A DNA stretch of 64,000 bases from Planctomycetaceae bacterium (lineage in GTDB: Bacteria > Planctomycetota > Planctomycetia > Planctomycetales > Planctomycetaceae): NCBI GenBank assembly GCA_020850695.1, contig JADZEF010000040.1, positions 1-64,000 on the forward strand, written 5' to 3'. The notes under the pieces are model-generated. The model was not told the DNA's origin. It saw nothing but the letters and a program-made list of their open reading frames with translations, and did no database searches. Of this stretch, positions 52,915 to 62,933 are shown one piece after another. The stretch's first letter is position 1. Each line of letters begins with the position of its first letter. The position numbers were made by a program, and so were the translations under genes.

Positions 52915-53469
52915 TCAGGCTCCGAGGCAGACGCGGCGGACGATCCGGGCGATGTTGCGGGCATCGTCGAGTCCGCGGTGCGGCTGACCGCTGAATTCTA
53001 ATCGCAGTTCGGCCAGAGCACCCGACAAACCTTTGTTCCGCCGCGAATTCGTGGCGCGGGCGAACTCTTCCTTGAGGTTCAGATGTCGCGTCCCGAAGGG
53101 ATATTCCACATCGTGGAACGCACAGTCCTGCTGGAACTGCCGGCGGTCATAGTTCCCCCAAGAGCAGAAGAGATGATCGTCGAACGGGGCCGCCCAGGCC
53201 GTCAACGTGCTCAATGCGTCTGCATACGGAACACCCGCGTCGACATCCGCCTGGGTGGTGCCGGTCAACGCACGGCAGAAACCCGTCAGAACCGGATGCC
53301 GCACCGGCCGCACCACCTGCTGAAACTCGGAGACCACGTCGAAGGTCCGCGCGTCCTGCATCACCGCGCCGATCTCGATGATCTCCATCTCTTCGCGAGG
53401 AACTGTGCCGCGGTCGCAACAGGTCGCCTCAAGATCGATAATCAAGTAATACTGCTCATCGATTCTCAA
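52915..53469 (-). CDS. DEDDh 3'-5' exonuclease (DnaQ/ERI1-like)
   Basis: This 184-residue protein has the three exonuclease motifs. Exo I is YYLIIDLEATC, Exo II is FCSWGNYDRRQFQQDC, and Exo III is HRGLDDARNIARIV with the DEDDh histidine. The spacing and the EMEIIEIGAV segment resemble the ERI1/KapD group, which trims RNA 3' ends. The start is a TTG at 53469, with a ggaagga Shine-Dalgarno 6 bases upstream. That site lies directly after the terminator T run of the upstream gene. Longer frames to 53625 are Arg/Pro-rich and not credible. Confidence 0.87.
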   Translation of the reverse strand: MRIDEQYYLIIDLEATCCDRGTVPREEMEIIEIGAVMQDARTFDVVSEFQQVVRPVRHPVLTGFCRALTGTTQADVDAGVPYADALSTLTAWAAPFDDHLFCSWGNYDRRQFQQDCAFHDVEYPFGTRHLNLKEEFARATNSRRNKGLSGALAELRLEFSGQPHRGLDDARNIARIVRRVCLGA

Positions 53470-53482
53470 TCCACATCCTTCC

Positions 53483-53520
53483 AAAAAAATGCGCGTCGGG
53501 CGACGTTCACCCGACGCGCA
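53483..53520 (-). terminator. Rho-independent terminator of the SPFH gene
   Basis: On the minus strand an 11-bp stem (tgcgcgtcggg with cccgacgcgca) is followed by a run of seven T. It ends the SPFH-GYF gene. The T run is only a few bases before the Shine-Dalgarno site of the downstream exonuclease gene. Confidence 0.85.
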
Positions 53521-53530
53521 GTCCACTCGA

Positions 53531-54640
53531 TCAGGCCGGCGGCGGGGGCGGGGGCACCGGGGGGCCGAAGGAGCCCGCCAGCTGCGGCACCTGACCCGCG
53601 GCACTCCAAGACGCCATTCCCGCACACCTCACCATCGTCGACGGGCTGACCTGTCCCGCCTTGATTCCCGCCATCACCTGCTCCTGCGTGAACGGTCCCT
53701 GCGTTCTGCCGTTCACCGCGATGTGCCACTGTACGGCGGCTGGCGGCGGTGGCGGTGCCATTCCCAACCCCGGCGACGCGCCGCCCACAGCGCCCATCAT
53801 CTTCCCGGCCATCGCCAACCCGACACCCAGCCCCAGCCCTTCCGACGCCGCACCGCCGCCTCCGCCCGATCCTATGCCGCCCATGGCGGTGCCCAGCTGG
53901 AACTGCTGGTATTTCCCCATGTCGCCGATGACGCCCATCTTGGTGCGGGTGTCGATGGCCTTCTCGACTTCCTCGGGGAGCGAGATGTTGACGATGAAGA
54001 GCTGTGGGACGTCGAGCCCGTATTCATCGTCGATCCGCTCGCAGACGAGCTTCTTGAGATCGTCTGCCAGTTCGCGGTAACGCGACGCGAGGTCGAGCGC
54101 ACTGATCTTCTTCTGCCCCAGCAGGTCGGTGAAAGCCTGGCAGATGATCGAACGGAGCAGCTCGGTCACTTCGTCCGAGTTGAACTCGCTGTCGGTGCCG
54201 ACCAGTTCGGGCAGCAGCAGCTTCGGGTCGACCACCTTCAGCGTATACGTGCCGAAGGCCCGCATGCGGATGGGGCCGAAATCGTCGTCGCGCATCATGA
54301 TGGGGTTGGGAGTGCCCCACTTGAGGTCGGTGATGCTGCGGGTGCTGACGAAATAAACCTCGGCCTTGAAGGGGCTGTCGAAGCCGTGCTTCCAGCCCTG
54401 CAATGTGCCGAGGATCGGCAGGTTGTCGGTCTTCAGCGTGTAGTGGCCCGGCTCGAACATGTCGGCCATCTGGCCGCGATGGACGAAGACCGCCGCCTGC
54501 CCCGGCCGCACGATGAGCTGGGCCCCGTTCTTGATCTGGTTGTGATACCGCGGGAACCGCCAGACCAGCGTGTGCCGCGAGTCGTCGACCCACTCGATAA
54601 TGTCAACCAGTTCGCCGCGAAGTTTGTCGAACAGACCCAT
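53531..54640 (-). CDS. SPFH-domain protein with C-terminal GYF_2 domain
   Basis: This 369-residue protein has an N-terminal SPFH/band-7-like region of the YdjI/virion-core type (LVWRFPRYHNQIKNGAQLIV, VRPGQAAVFVHRGQMADMFE, MRAFGTYTLKVVDPKLLLPE). A Gly-rich linker (about 245-290) follows. A GYF_2 domain (about 300-355; WHIAVNGRTQGPFTQEQVMA) sits before a Pro tail. GYF_2 domains bind proline-rich peptides. SPFH proteins form membrane-associated oligomers. It has no signal peptide. It is divergent from murA with a 16-bp palindrome in the shared upstream region. Confidence 0.87.
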   Translation of the reverse strand: MGLFDKLRGELVDIIEWVDDSRHTLVWRFPRYHNQIKNGAQLIVRPGQAAVFVHRGQMADMFEPGHYTLKTDNLPILGTLQGWKHGFDSPFKAEVYFVSTRSITDLKWGTPNPIMMRDDDFGPIRMRAFGTYTLKVVDPKLLLPELVGTDSEFNSDEVTELLRSIICQAFTDLLGQKKISALDLASRYRELADDLKKLVCERIDDEYGLDVPQLFIVNISLPEEVEKAIDTRTKMGVIGDMGKYQQFQLGTAMGGIGSGGGGGAASEGLGLGVGLAMAGKMMGAVGGASPGLGMAPPPPPAAVQWHIAVNGRTQGPFTQEQVMAGIKAGQVSPSTMVRCAGMASWSAAGQVPQLAGSFGPPVPPPPPPA

Positions 54641-55091
54641 GGTGGCGTCCTTGTTTTCTGCGGAGGCGGTGCGGGAAAAAGCACAGGATGGAACGTGATG
54701 TTGATCCGCCGTTGAAGCCGTGCTTACTCGTGTCGCTCGGTTGGCGCAAATCTTACGGTCGTGAAATCGTTTTTGCGATGTTCTCTTCGCGGGGCACCAG
54801 CGATTCTCGTTCGAACGAGATCAGGCGTCGTTCCGCGTCTGAACATCGGTGAAACGCACGAGTATCCCGCGCGGATCACACGCGCCCTCCCAAGATGTCG
54901 CTGCCGGCCATGGTTCATGTGTACACTTCTTGTGCCGGTTCGGCTCCCCTTACTGTCGCTCTGCATGTAGGATTCCCGCAGATCAGTTGCGCCTGCTTCG
55001 GCCACGAACCGGTTCCATCGATTGTGGGATACCTTGCATCGGCCGTTTCGGGATCGGACGAGTTCGGACATCAGCCCGCAAGGACGCGGAC
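54641..55091. other. Divergent intergenic region between SPFH gene and murA
   Basis: These 451 bases separate two divergent starts and must hold both promoters. Apart from the 16-bp palindrome at 54805-54820 no structure was identified. Frames extending murA upstream (to 54849) read as mixed Cys/Arg-rich sequence and are not credible coding. Confidence 0.55.
54805..54820. promoter_or_regulatory. 16-bp perfect palindrome, possible operator
   Basis: tctcgttcgaacgaga is a perfect 16-bp palindrome located between the divergent SPFH and murA genes. Dimeric repressors bind such sites. The position, 165 bases from the SPFH start and 270 from murA, fits a shared operator. No regulator is identified. 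Confidence 0.5.
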
Positions 55092-56441
55092 ATGGATCTT
55101 TTCGTCGTCAAGGGTGGCACGTCCCTCCGCGGGCGCGTGCGGGTGAGTGGGTCGAAGAATGCGGCCCTCCCCATCATGGCTGCCGCCCTGATGGCCGACG
55201 GTCCGACCATCCTGCATGACGTCCCCGAGCTTGCGGATGTCTCCTCGCTCTCCAGCCTGTTGACGACGCTGGGGGTGGCGGTCGTGCGGCGGACGGATGG
55301 GGCGATGACGCTCGAGTCGGCGAGCGATGAGCCGTGCGTCGCTCACTACGATCTGGTAAGGAAGATGCGGGCGAGCGTGTGCGTGCTGGGACCGCTGCTG
55401 GCTCGTCGGGGGCGTGCGTGCGTGTCGCTGCCCGGGGGCTGCAACATTGGCGACCGTCCCATCGACCTCCATCTCAAGGGATTGCGGGCGCTGGGCGCGG
55501 AGATCCGGATCGAGCGGGGGTATGTCATCGCGGAAGCGGCCCGGCTGACCGGGACGAGCATCTACCTGGGCGGGCCCTTTGGCAGCACGGTGACGGGAAC
55601 GTGCAATGTCATGGCGGCCGCGACGCTTGCCAATGGCGTGACCACGATTGAAGCCGCTGCCTGCGAGCCGGAGGTCGTCGACCTGGGCAACTCCCTCAAT
55701 GCCATGGGAGCCCGGATTGAAGGACTCGGAACGCCGTTTCTGAGGATTGAGGGTGTCGAGCGACTCGCCGGCGTCGAGCACACCATCATCCCGGATCGCA
55801 TCGAGGCGGCGACGCTCATGATTGCCGCCGCCGCCACCCGGGGGCGAGTGACGCTCGACAATGTCCGGATGGACCACCTCACCTCGGTTGTCGAAAAGCT
55901 GCGGGAGATCGGCGTACGCGTTCAGCCAAGGGGTGCGGCGGTGGAAGTGCATGTTCCCGCACAACTGCAATCCGCCGACTGCGTCGCTCTTCCCTATCCC
56001 GGGCTCCCCACCGATACCCAGGCCCAGATGATGTCGCTCCTGACGCAGGCCCAGGGGATCAGCATCGTGACCGACAAAGTCTTTCCCGACCGTTTCATGC
56101 ATCTTCCGGAGCTGGTTCGACTGGGGGCACGCATCCGGCGCGAGGGATCGAGCGCCATCCTGAGTGGCGGCCGCCCATTGAGCGGGGCCTGCGTGATGGC
56201 GTCCGACCTGCGTGCCAGCGCCGGGCTGGTGATTGCGGGACTGGCTGCCGAAGGGGAGACCGTCATTCGGCGGATCTATCACCTCGACCGCGGCTACGAG
56301 CGGCTTGAAGCCAAGCTGGCCGCCCTTGGGGCGACGATCCGCCGGGTGAAGGACGATCCGGCGGCGATTCCCGAGAGCCTGGCCGTTCCGGAGGACAACG
56401 CGCCGCCGCTGGTTCCCTGGGTGCATCGACCGGCGGCTTGA
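55092..56441 (+). CDS. murA: UDP-N-acetylglucosamine 1-carboxyvinyltransferase
   Basis: This 449-residue enzyme adds enolpyruvate from PEP to UDP-GlcNAc, the first committed step of peptidoglycan synthesis. The N-terminal [20 protein letters not shown] holds the catalytic Lys. [20 protein letters not shown] holds the active-site Cys117, so fosfomycin sensitivity would be expected from sequence. [16 protein letters not shown] and [11 protein letters not shown] complete the fold. The ATG at 55092 is the family-typical start. The protein is about 25 residues longer than E. coli MurA, mostly at the C terminus. Its presence fits the view that planctomycetes make peptidoglycan. Confidence 0.96.
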   Translation: MDLFVVKGGTSLRGRVRVSGSKNAALPIMAAALMADGPTILHDVPELADVSSLSSLLTTLGVAVVRRTDGAMTLESASDEPCVAHYDLVRKMRASVCVLGPLLARRGRACVSLPGGCNIGDRPIDLHLKGLRALGAEIRIERGYVIAEAARLTGTSIYLGGPFGSTVTGTCNVMAAATLANGVTTIEAAACEPEVVDLGNSLNAMGARIEGLGTPFLRIEGVERLAGVEHTIIPDRIEAATLMIAAAATRGRVTLDNVRMDHLTSVVEKLREIGVRVQPRGAAVEVHVPAQLQSADCVALPYPGLPTDTQAQMMSLLTQAQGISIVTDKVFPDRFMHLPELVRLGARIRREGSSAILSGGRPLSGACVMASDLRASAGLVIAGLAAEGETVIRRIYHLDRGYERLEAKLAALGATIRRVKDDPAAIPESLAVPEDNAPPLVPWVHRPAA

Positions 56442-56450
56442 TCCGCCCGG

Positions 56451-57416
56451 CTATTTCTTCCCGTCAACGCGCGTCATCTCGAAGAGGTTGGTGGCCTGCG
56501 GACCGAGAAATCCCTCGAAACGGCCGCGTCGCCCGGTCTCGGGGTCGGTCACGTCGCCGCGCTCGGCCAATTCGAAGTAGGCGTAGGTCCAAGGCATTGT
56601 CGTGCGGACGCCCCCTTCGGTGACCGGCACATCGATCACGGCGGCCTCGGTCGCCGTCTGCCGCAGTTTGGTTCCGCGCGCTCCTTCGATCTCCGATTTC
56701 ATCGGAACGCCGGCGGCCCGCAGCGCGTCGATCGTCCGCTCGATATCGGCGAGCGAATCGACCTGATGCGAATTGATGAGCGACGTGAAGTGGTTCACGT
56801 TGTAGCCGTGAACCAACACCCAGGCCGCGAACTGGCTCTCCTTGTTGACGGCGGCGACATCCGACTTCGAGGGGAGTTCCCATGGAAGCTCTTCGATCTC
56901 CCGCACGACCGCGTCCAGCAACGTGGTCCGATCGCGCGCGGGCGTGGTCTCCAGCGAGGCGAGCTCGGAAAGGAGTTCCGACGTCACCGGGGGGCGATGC
57001 GAACGAACCGTGCTTTCAATGATTGCTCGCGTCCCGGCGCTCAGCCGCCAGGTCTGCAACTCCGACACGAACAGCTTCGGGAAATTTCCGTTCGAATGCT
57101 GATAGTGAATCGAACTCAGATGTTTGTCCGGAAACTGGTAACAACCCGCGGCCCTGTACCCAAGCGATTCGAAGAGTCGGCCGAGCGTATGGATGCCTGC
57201 CGAGGGGAGCTGCGAGCTGATCGTCCGGAACGCGATGTGATCGTTGACGAACGTCGCGCCGGCCGTCTGCACAACCCGTTCATACTCCCGCACCCAGTTG
57301 ACCCGTTCGCGATAACGATCCCAGAGGCGATCGAACAGGGCGGCGAGGAACTGTTCCTGCGGGCCCGGTCCGGCAATCCGACGATGAACACCGGAAATCG
57401 CTGTTGCGGCAGTCAT
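56451..57416 (-). CDS. DUF1338 family iron oxygenase (HglS-like)
   Basis: This 321-residue protein is a DUF1338 member, related to the 2-oxoadipate dioxygenase/decarboxylase HglS that makes D-2-hydroxyglutarate in lysine breakdown. Motifs are FVNDHIAFRTI (first metal His), YQFPDKHLSSIHYQH, VHGYNVNHFTSLI (second His), EGARGTKLRQTATEAAV and TYAYFELAERG (metal Glu). It is shorter than the characterised HglS, so the substrate may differ. The ATG at 57416 starts the conserved part; upstream sequence to 57587 is Arg/Ser-rich and unlikely coding. It converges with murA, with only about 10 bases between the stops. Confidence 0.86.
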   Translation of the reverse strand: MTAATAISGVHRRIAGPGPQEQFLAALFDRLWDRYRERVNWVREYERVVQTAGATFVNDHIAFRTISSQLPSAGIHTLGRLFESLGYRAAGCYQFPDKHLSSIHYQHSNGNFPKLFVSELQTWRLSAGTRAIIESTVRSHRPPVTSELLSELASLETTPARDRTTLLDAVVREIEELPWELPSKSDVAAVNKESQFAAWVLVHGYNVNHFTSLINSHQVDSLADIERTIDALRAAGVPMKSEIEGARGTKLRQTATEAAVIDVPVTEGGVRTTMPWTYAYFELAERGDVTDPETGRRGRFEGFLGPQATNLFEMTRVDGKK

Positions 57417-57556
57417 GAGCGCGGCTCCCACCAGAGACGTCGAAGTCGAACGAACCAACTGGAGCGGATTCGCGCCAACAAGGGGGGACGGCACGCTCCA
57501 GCCACGATTTATTTTACGCGTGGCGGGCTCGCGGGAGCAGGTGCTCGCGGCGACTC

Positions 57557-57645
57557 GATTGGTCGTTAGTCTTTGGCCGTCGATCATTGATCATTGGAAG
57601 ATCTGAAATGATTCCTGACCAATGATCAACGACCAACGATCAATC
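57557..57645. repeat. Inverted repeat, family C copy 2
   Basis: The left arm 57557-57597 (gattggtcgttagtcttt and on to atcattgg) and right arm 57619-57645 (ccaatgatcaacgaccaacg and on) are imperfectly inverted. The core GGTCGTTGGTCATTGATCATTGG is shared with the copy at 37836. It lies between the DUF1338 start and the next minus-strand lipoprotein stop. Confidence 0.8.
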
Positions 57646-57660
57646 TCTGCTGCCTGCGGA

Positions 57661-59334
57661 TCAGTACCCCAGGACCTGAATCTCGCTCAGTCCCATATAG
57701 GTGTCGGGGCGCCACACGCTCTTCGCTTCGAGCCGGACATAGCGGCCGCGGACCGAGGGGACGGGGATCACGCTGCTGTAGTCGGGCGTGTCGGCCAGGC
57801 CGGGGGCCGGCAGGACGATGCCGCTCGCCACGGGATTGAGCGCCGTCTCGGTCGCCGAGACGAAGACTTCAACCTCCTTCCAGCCGCGGTGCATGCCACT
57901 CGGTTCGTTGAAGTTCCAGATGCGGATGCCTTCGACGATCCTCTCTTCACCCAGGTCGAGAATGATCTGTCCCTTGCGATCGATCGGGTGCCGCCACATC
58001 GTCGGAGCCTCGATCTTGTTCCAGACTCCATCGAGGACCGCTGCCGCCTTCCCGTCTTCCGTCTGACCGCCGTAGGAATTCACCTTGATGCCTTCCAGCG
58101 GTTGCGGCGACTTCTGCCGCGTCGTCATCGCCAGGATCTTGGCCCCCTCGACGACGTCGTCCGGGACGTTCGTGCCTTGTTCCAGAAGTTTGTCGAGTCG
58201 CGCGGGAAGCTCGGTCAGCATCCGCTCCTGGTCTTCAGTCAACTCGACGTCGAGGCCGCGACGGGCGAGGAGATCGTACTGTCGATGGGTCCGGACGGCC
58301 TGCGAACACGCATTGAGGGCGGCCGCAAGATCGACACCGTCTTCGTAGACGCGAGGCAGCAGTCGCAGGAACGCGTCATCGGGGGGATCGGGAACCCTGG
58401 CCAACGCCGCCAGTGCCGCACTCCGCTGAGCCGGATTCTTCGATGAGAGTGTCAGTTCGAGGAGCTGCGTTCCGATTCCCGGAGCAGCGGCGCGGCTGAT
58501 TTCTCGGACCGCGTCGGGCCAGTTCTTTTCCTGAGCCTCCCGACTCAGCACCCCGAGCATCACGGGAAGCGTCTTTTCGGGCCGCTTGAATCGCTGGAGG
58601 ACGTCCAGGGCATTCGCGGTCAGAACCGGGTTGTCGGACTGGGCCGCTTCGATCAGCAGGGGCAGCGAAACGTCAGGATCCTTTTTTAACTGCCCATACG
58701 CCTGGCCGGATTCCTTCTTGTCAGGCGACGAAAGCATTTTCATCCAGGTGGAAAGCCGGCTGCGGGCCGCTCGACGACGCTCGACGTCCGAAATGATCGA
58801 AGAAGCCTCTTCGCGTTGAGCGGACGACGGAGCCAGTTTCTGCACCTCGTTGACAGCCGCGGTCGCCTCTTCGTATTTCCCGGCGTTCAGAAATTCGCGT
58901 GCGGAAGCCAGTTTCTCTTCGCGAAACCTGTCGTCGCGTTCTTCAATCTTCAGGGTGCGGCGCTGCTTCAATTCGTCCAGAGCCGCGGTTTGCTCGACTG
59001 GTGGTTTCTGCTCGCCGGTATAGACCTTGTCGAACTCGGCAAAATGCGTTTCGAGCTCGTCCAGCTTGTCCGCAGCGAGCAGTTCCTCACCCTTCTTCAT
59101 CAGGTCGGCCCAGACGGTCTCGGGTTTCGGCTTTTCCGGTTCCTTCGGAGCGTCCTGGGCGGCCAATTGCGGTTTCGGATCGACCACGGGGGCGACAGCC
59201 GCCGGCGCTTCCGATTTCGCTCCTCCGCACCCGGGAATGGCCATCACAACCAGCGCCAGCGCAGCCGCGCCAAGCAATGTCGAAGAGACTCGACCGGTGC
59301 AACAGCTGATCCACCGAGTTGAACCGCAAAGCAT
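57661..59334 (-). CDS. Lipoprotein with HEAT-like repeats and C-terminal discoidin-like domain
   Basis: This 557-residue protein has a lipoprotein signal (STLLGAAALALVVMAIPGCGG) starting at MLCGSTRWISCC. A charged Lys/Glu/Pro region follows. Two helical segments include GEELLAADKLDELETHFAEF (TPR-like) and LIEAAQSDNPVLTANALDVL (HEAT-like). The C-terminal 150 residues form a beta domain of the F5/8 type C (discoidin) kind, with GQIILDLGEERIVEGIRIWN and VRLEAKSVWRPDTYMGLSEI, which often binds carbohydrate. It is anchored at the outer side of a membrane. Precise function unknown. Confidence 0.8.
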   Translation of the reverse strand: MLCGSTRWISCCTGRVSSTLLGAAALALVVMAIPGCGGAKSEAPAAVAPVVDPKPQLAAQDAPKEPEKPKPETVWADLMKKGEELLAADKLDELETHFAEFDKVYTGEQKPPVEQTAALDELKQRRTLKIEERDDRFREEKLASAREFLNAGKYEEATAAVNEVQKLAPSSAQREEASSIISDVERRRAARSRLSTWMKMLSSPDKKESGQAYGQLKKDPDVSLPLLIEAAQSDNPVLTANALDVLQRFKRPEKTLPVMLGVLSREAQEKNWPDAVREISRAAAPGIGTQLLELTLSSKNPAQRSAALAALARVPDPPDDAFLRLLPRVYEDGVDLAAALNACSQAVRTHRQYDLLARRGLDVELTEDQERMLTELPARLDKLLEQGTNVPDDVVEGAKILAMTTRQKSPQPLEGIKVNSYGGQTEDGKAAAVLDGVWNKIEAPTMWRHPIDRKGQIILDLGEERIVEGIRIWNFNEPSGMHRGWKEVEVFVSATETALNPVASGIVLPAPGLADTPDYSSVIPVPSVRGRYVRLEAKSVWRPDTYMGLSEIQVLGY

Positions 59335-59445
59335 GTCCCGGACCCCCAAGGAGACATCGCGACGGAATGGACGAGCGACCACGACGGTTATTCCATCAGA
59401 ACAGCAGAACTAACGTACCAGAGGTTGCCGGGCGCACGCCAGCGG

Positions 59446-59973
59446 TTACGTCGGGGCCGCCGGACGCATCCGCTTGCGGTAAACGTAGGCCACAAACAGG
59501 GCTGCCGCTCCGACAAGACCCGCGATCCGCCATCCAGGGGGACCAAACACGACGGTCGCATTGATCATCAGGAACGCAAACCACGCATGGAGCACGATTT
59601 CGTACCACAACGAACGTCGCCAGGCAGGGACCGGAGACCGCCAGAGCGTGGCGGCATCGAATAACCACCAGAGGAGGAAGGCCTCGTTGAAGAACAGGCC
59701 GCCCCCCCACTCAAGCCCCGTGACTTCGGCGGTCCGGCGGGCGGTGTGTTCCCAGGCGGCCGAATGGCTCCAGCCATGCACGAAACCGAAGGCGCACAGG
59801 ACGTGGACGGTCATCGCGAGTGCCCCGCCGGTCCATAGTCCGCGGGCCAGACGGAAATGGGACGCGGAATCGATCCGCGGACCCTGCAAGAGCAGTCCAA
59901 ACCAGCCGGCAACCGCCGTGCGGGCCGTCCACAATGTCAACGCAAGCCCGGCAGGAGAAACGTTTTCGTGCAT
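59446..59973 (-). CDS. Membrane protein, hypothetical
   Basis: This 175-residue protein has four to five hydrophobic segments (LTLWTARTAVAGWFGLLL, LWTGGALAMTVHVLCAFGFV, FFNEAFLLWWLFDAATLW, SLWYEIVLHAWFAFLMINAT, IAGLVGAAALFVAYVYRKR). Many Trp and His residues are in or near the spans (HGWSHSAAWEHTARR), which may suggest heme or metal binding, but no family is recognised. It is divergent from the aminotransferase gene, with about 200 bases between starts. Confidence 0.75.
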   Translation of the reverse strand: MHENVSPAGLALTLWTARTAVAGWFGLLLQGPRIDSASHFRLARGLWTGGALAMTVHVLCAFGFVHGWSHSAAWEHTARRTAEVTGLEWGGGLFFNEAFLLWWLFDAATLWRSPVPAWRRSLWYEIVLHAWFAFLMINATVVFGPPGWRIAGLVGAAALFVAYVYRKRMRPAAPT

Positions 59974-60178
59974 GAATGCCCGTGGACGGGTCGTGGTGGC
60001 CAGCGGTCCGCTCGCATGTCGCGGCGATCAGTGTAACATCTGAAGGCCGATCATCGCTCCGAGCTCATTCTCCAGCGACGAACCGTTGAGCACTTTGATC
60101 ACACCGACCACACTGCGATGACCAGCCTCTGGAGACGCCAGAGGTCACCCTGGAACTCAAGCCCGCTCGAGCCATCTC

Positions 60179-61296
<1,118 letters not shown>

Positions 61297-61300
<4 letters not shown>

Positions 61301-61557
61301 AGTCCAACGGTCCCGTCCGGCTTTCCCTTCCGCTGTTGGGAATGGCGATTGTCGTCGCGCTGTGCCTGGCCTATGTCGGGGCGTACTATGCGCTCGTCCG
61401 GCCGGATGGCGTCGCCATGGTCTTCAACGGGCCGACGATCCGGACACCGAAATATGTTCTCTTTGGACGGGAACAGACATTCCGAGTCCACAGGTTCTTC
61501 TCGCCGATGCATCGCCTCGATCGCCAATGGCGTCCGAAGCGGTGGATTCTCGACTGA
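61297..61557 (+). CDS. Small membrane protein coupled to the aminotransferase
   Basis: This 86-residue protein begins at an ATG that overlaps the aminotransferase stop (ATGA). One N-terminal membrane span (SLPLLGMAIVVALCLAYVGA) is followed by a basic cytoplasmic or periplasmic tail (FGREQTFRVHRFFSPMHRLD). No family is recognised. Similar small frames are found after other planctomycete genes, but a conserved role is unknown. Confidence 0.65.
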
Positions 61558-61639
61558 AGACTCGCAGTCCCGCTTGACGCCCCCTTGACGATCACCGAAG
61601 ATTTTGGCTGATCGAAAATTTTCTGTTGAGGCGTCAAGT

Positions 61640-62698
61640 ATGCGGGCTCCCGTCTGGTCGACTGCAGGATTTCGGCGTGGACACGTTGCGGCATGGCTCG
61701 TGTGCTTTTCGCAGCTCCTGGGTTGTGGAGGGGGCGGGTCCGAAGGTCCGGCTGGCGTCTCCACCGCGGGAAAATCGGGAACGCATGCCCCTGCTGACGG
61801 GCGTCCCTTTCGCATCGTCACGACGGTGGCGATGGTGACCGACATTGTCCGAGAGGTGGTCGGAGAGCGCGCCGAAGTGATCGGACTTCTGGGCGAGGGG
61901 GTCGACCCGCATTCGTACAAGCCGACGCGCGAGGATGTGCGCCAGCTCTCGGAAGCCGACGTGGTGTTCTACAGCGGTTTGTCGTTGGAAGGGCGAATGG
62001 GAGATGCGTTCGCCCGCATCGGCCGGACGGGGAAACCCGTGTATGCCGTAACGGAAGACCTCCCGGAAGAGTTCCTTCGCGAGCCTCCCGAATTCGCCGG
62101 CCACTACGACCCGCACGTGTGGATGGACCCGTCCGCCTGGAGTCGTTGCGTTCAATTTGTGGTGCGGTCGCTGGCCGAATACGACGCTGCGCATGCCGCC
62201 GAATACAAGTCCCGGGGAGAGGCCTACTGCACGCGTCTCAAGGAACTGGACGATTACTGCCGCAAGTCGGTTGCGTCCATCCCGGAAGGCCAGCGCGTGC
62301 TCGTGACGGCGCACGACGCCTTTGGCTATTTCTCCCGGGCCTATGAAATCCCCGTGCGCTCGGCCCAGGGAATCAGCACCGATTCGGAAGCAGGCGTGGA
62401 CGACGTGAACCGCCTCGTCGAGTTCATTTCCGAGCGCAAACTGAGTGCGATCTTTGTCGAAAGCAGCGTGAACCCCCGCAACCTCCAGGCGGTCATTGCA
62501 GGGGTGAAAAAGCAGGGACATGACGTCGCGATCGGTGGCGAACTCTATTCCGATGCCATGGGCCCGGCTGGCACCTATGAGGGGACCTACATCGGCATGA
62601 TCGACCACAACGCCACGGTCATTACCCGGGCGCTGGGAGGAACCGCACCCGAGCGAGGCATGAGCGGAAAGTTGCGGAAAGCCGCCGAGTCGCCGTGA
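61640..62698 (+). CDS. Zinc/manganese ABC transporter substrate-binding lipoprotein (ZnuA/TroA-like)
   Basis: This 352-residue protein has a lipoprotein signal (WLVCFSQLLGCGGGG). Motifs are IVTTVAMVTDIVREVVGERA, GVDPHSYKPTREDVRQLSEA (first metal His), GHYDPHVWMDPSAWSRCVQF (second His), VTAHDAFGYFSRAYEIPVRS (third His) and GGELYSDAMGPAGTYEGTYI. These match the A-1 cluster of metal-binding proteins. It captures Zn2+ or Mn2+ outside the inner membrane. Its ATPase and permease would normally follow, but the next genes are unrelated. The ATG at 61640 gives a proper signal. Confidence 0.93.
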   Translation: MRAPVWSTAGFRRGHVAAWLVCFSQLLGCGGGGSEGPAGVSTAGKSGTHAPADGRPFRIVTTVAMVTDIVREVVGERAEVIGLLGEGVDPHSYKPTREDVRQLSEADVVFYSGLSLEGRMGDAFARIGRTGKPVYAVTEDLPEEFLREPPEFAGHYDPHVWMDPSAWSRCVQFVVRSLAEYDAAHAAEYKSRGEAYCTRLKELDDYCRKSVASIPEGQRVLVTAHDAFGYFSRAYEIPVRSAQGISTDSEAGVDDVNRLVEFISERKLSAIFVESSVNPRNLQAVIAGVKKQGHDVAIGGELYSDAMGPAGTYEGTYIGMIDHNATVITRALGGTAPERGMSGKLRKAAESP

Positions 62699-62933
62699 GG
62701 GACCATCGGGAGATGCTCATTGGTCAGCCCAATCACGCGCCCAGTGCGCGCCGCGAGGCACTATGGAATTCTCCACAGCGAGGATTCTTCCGCCGCACCC
62801 TTTCGAGTATGTTAGCGGCACTCTTGGTGCAACCGACCGCAAGTTCGGGCGGTGCGGTTGTCAGGACGGCGGATGAAACGATTTATTGGGTTACAAGCCG
62901 TGACGACGGCTGTCCGGCAAATGGGAGAGCGGG

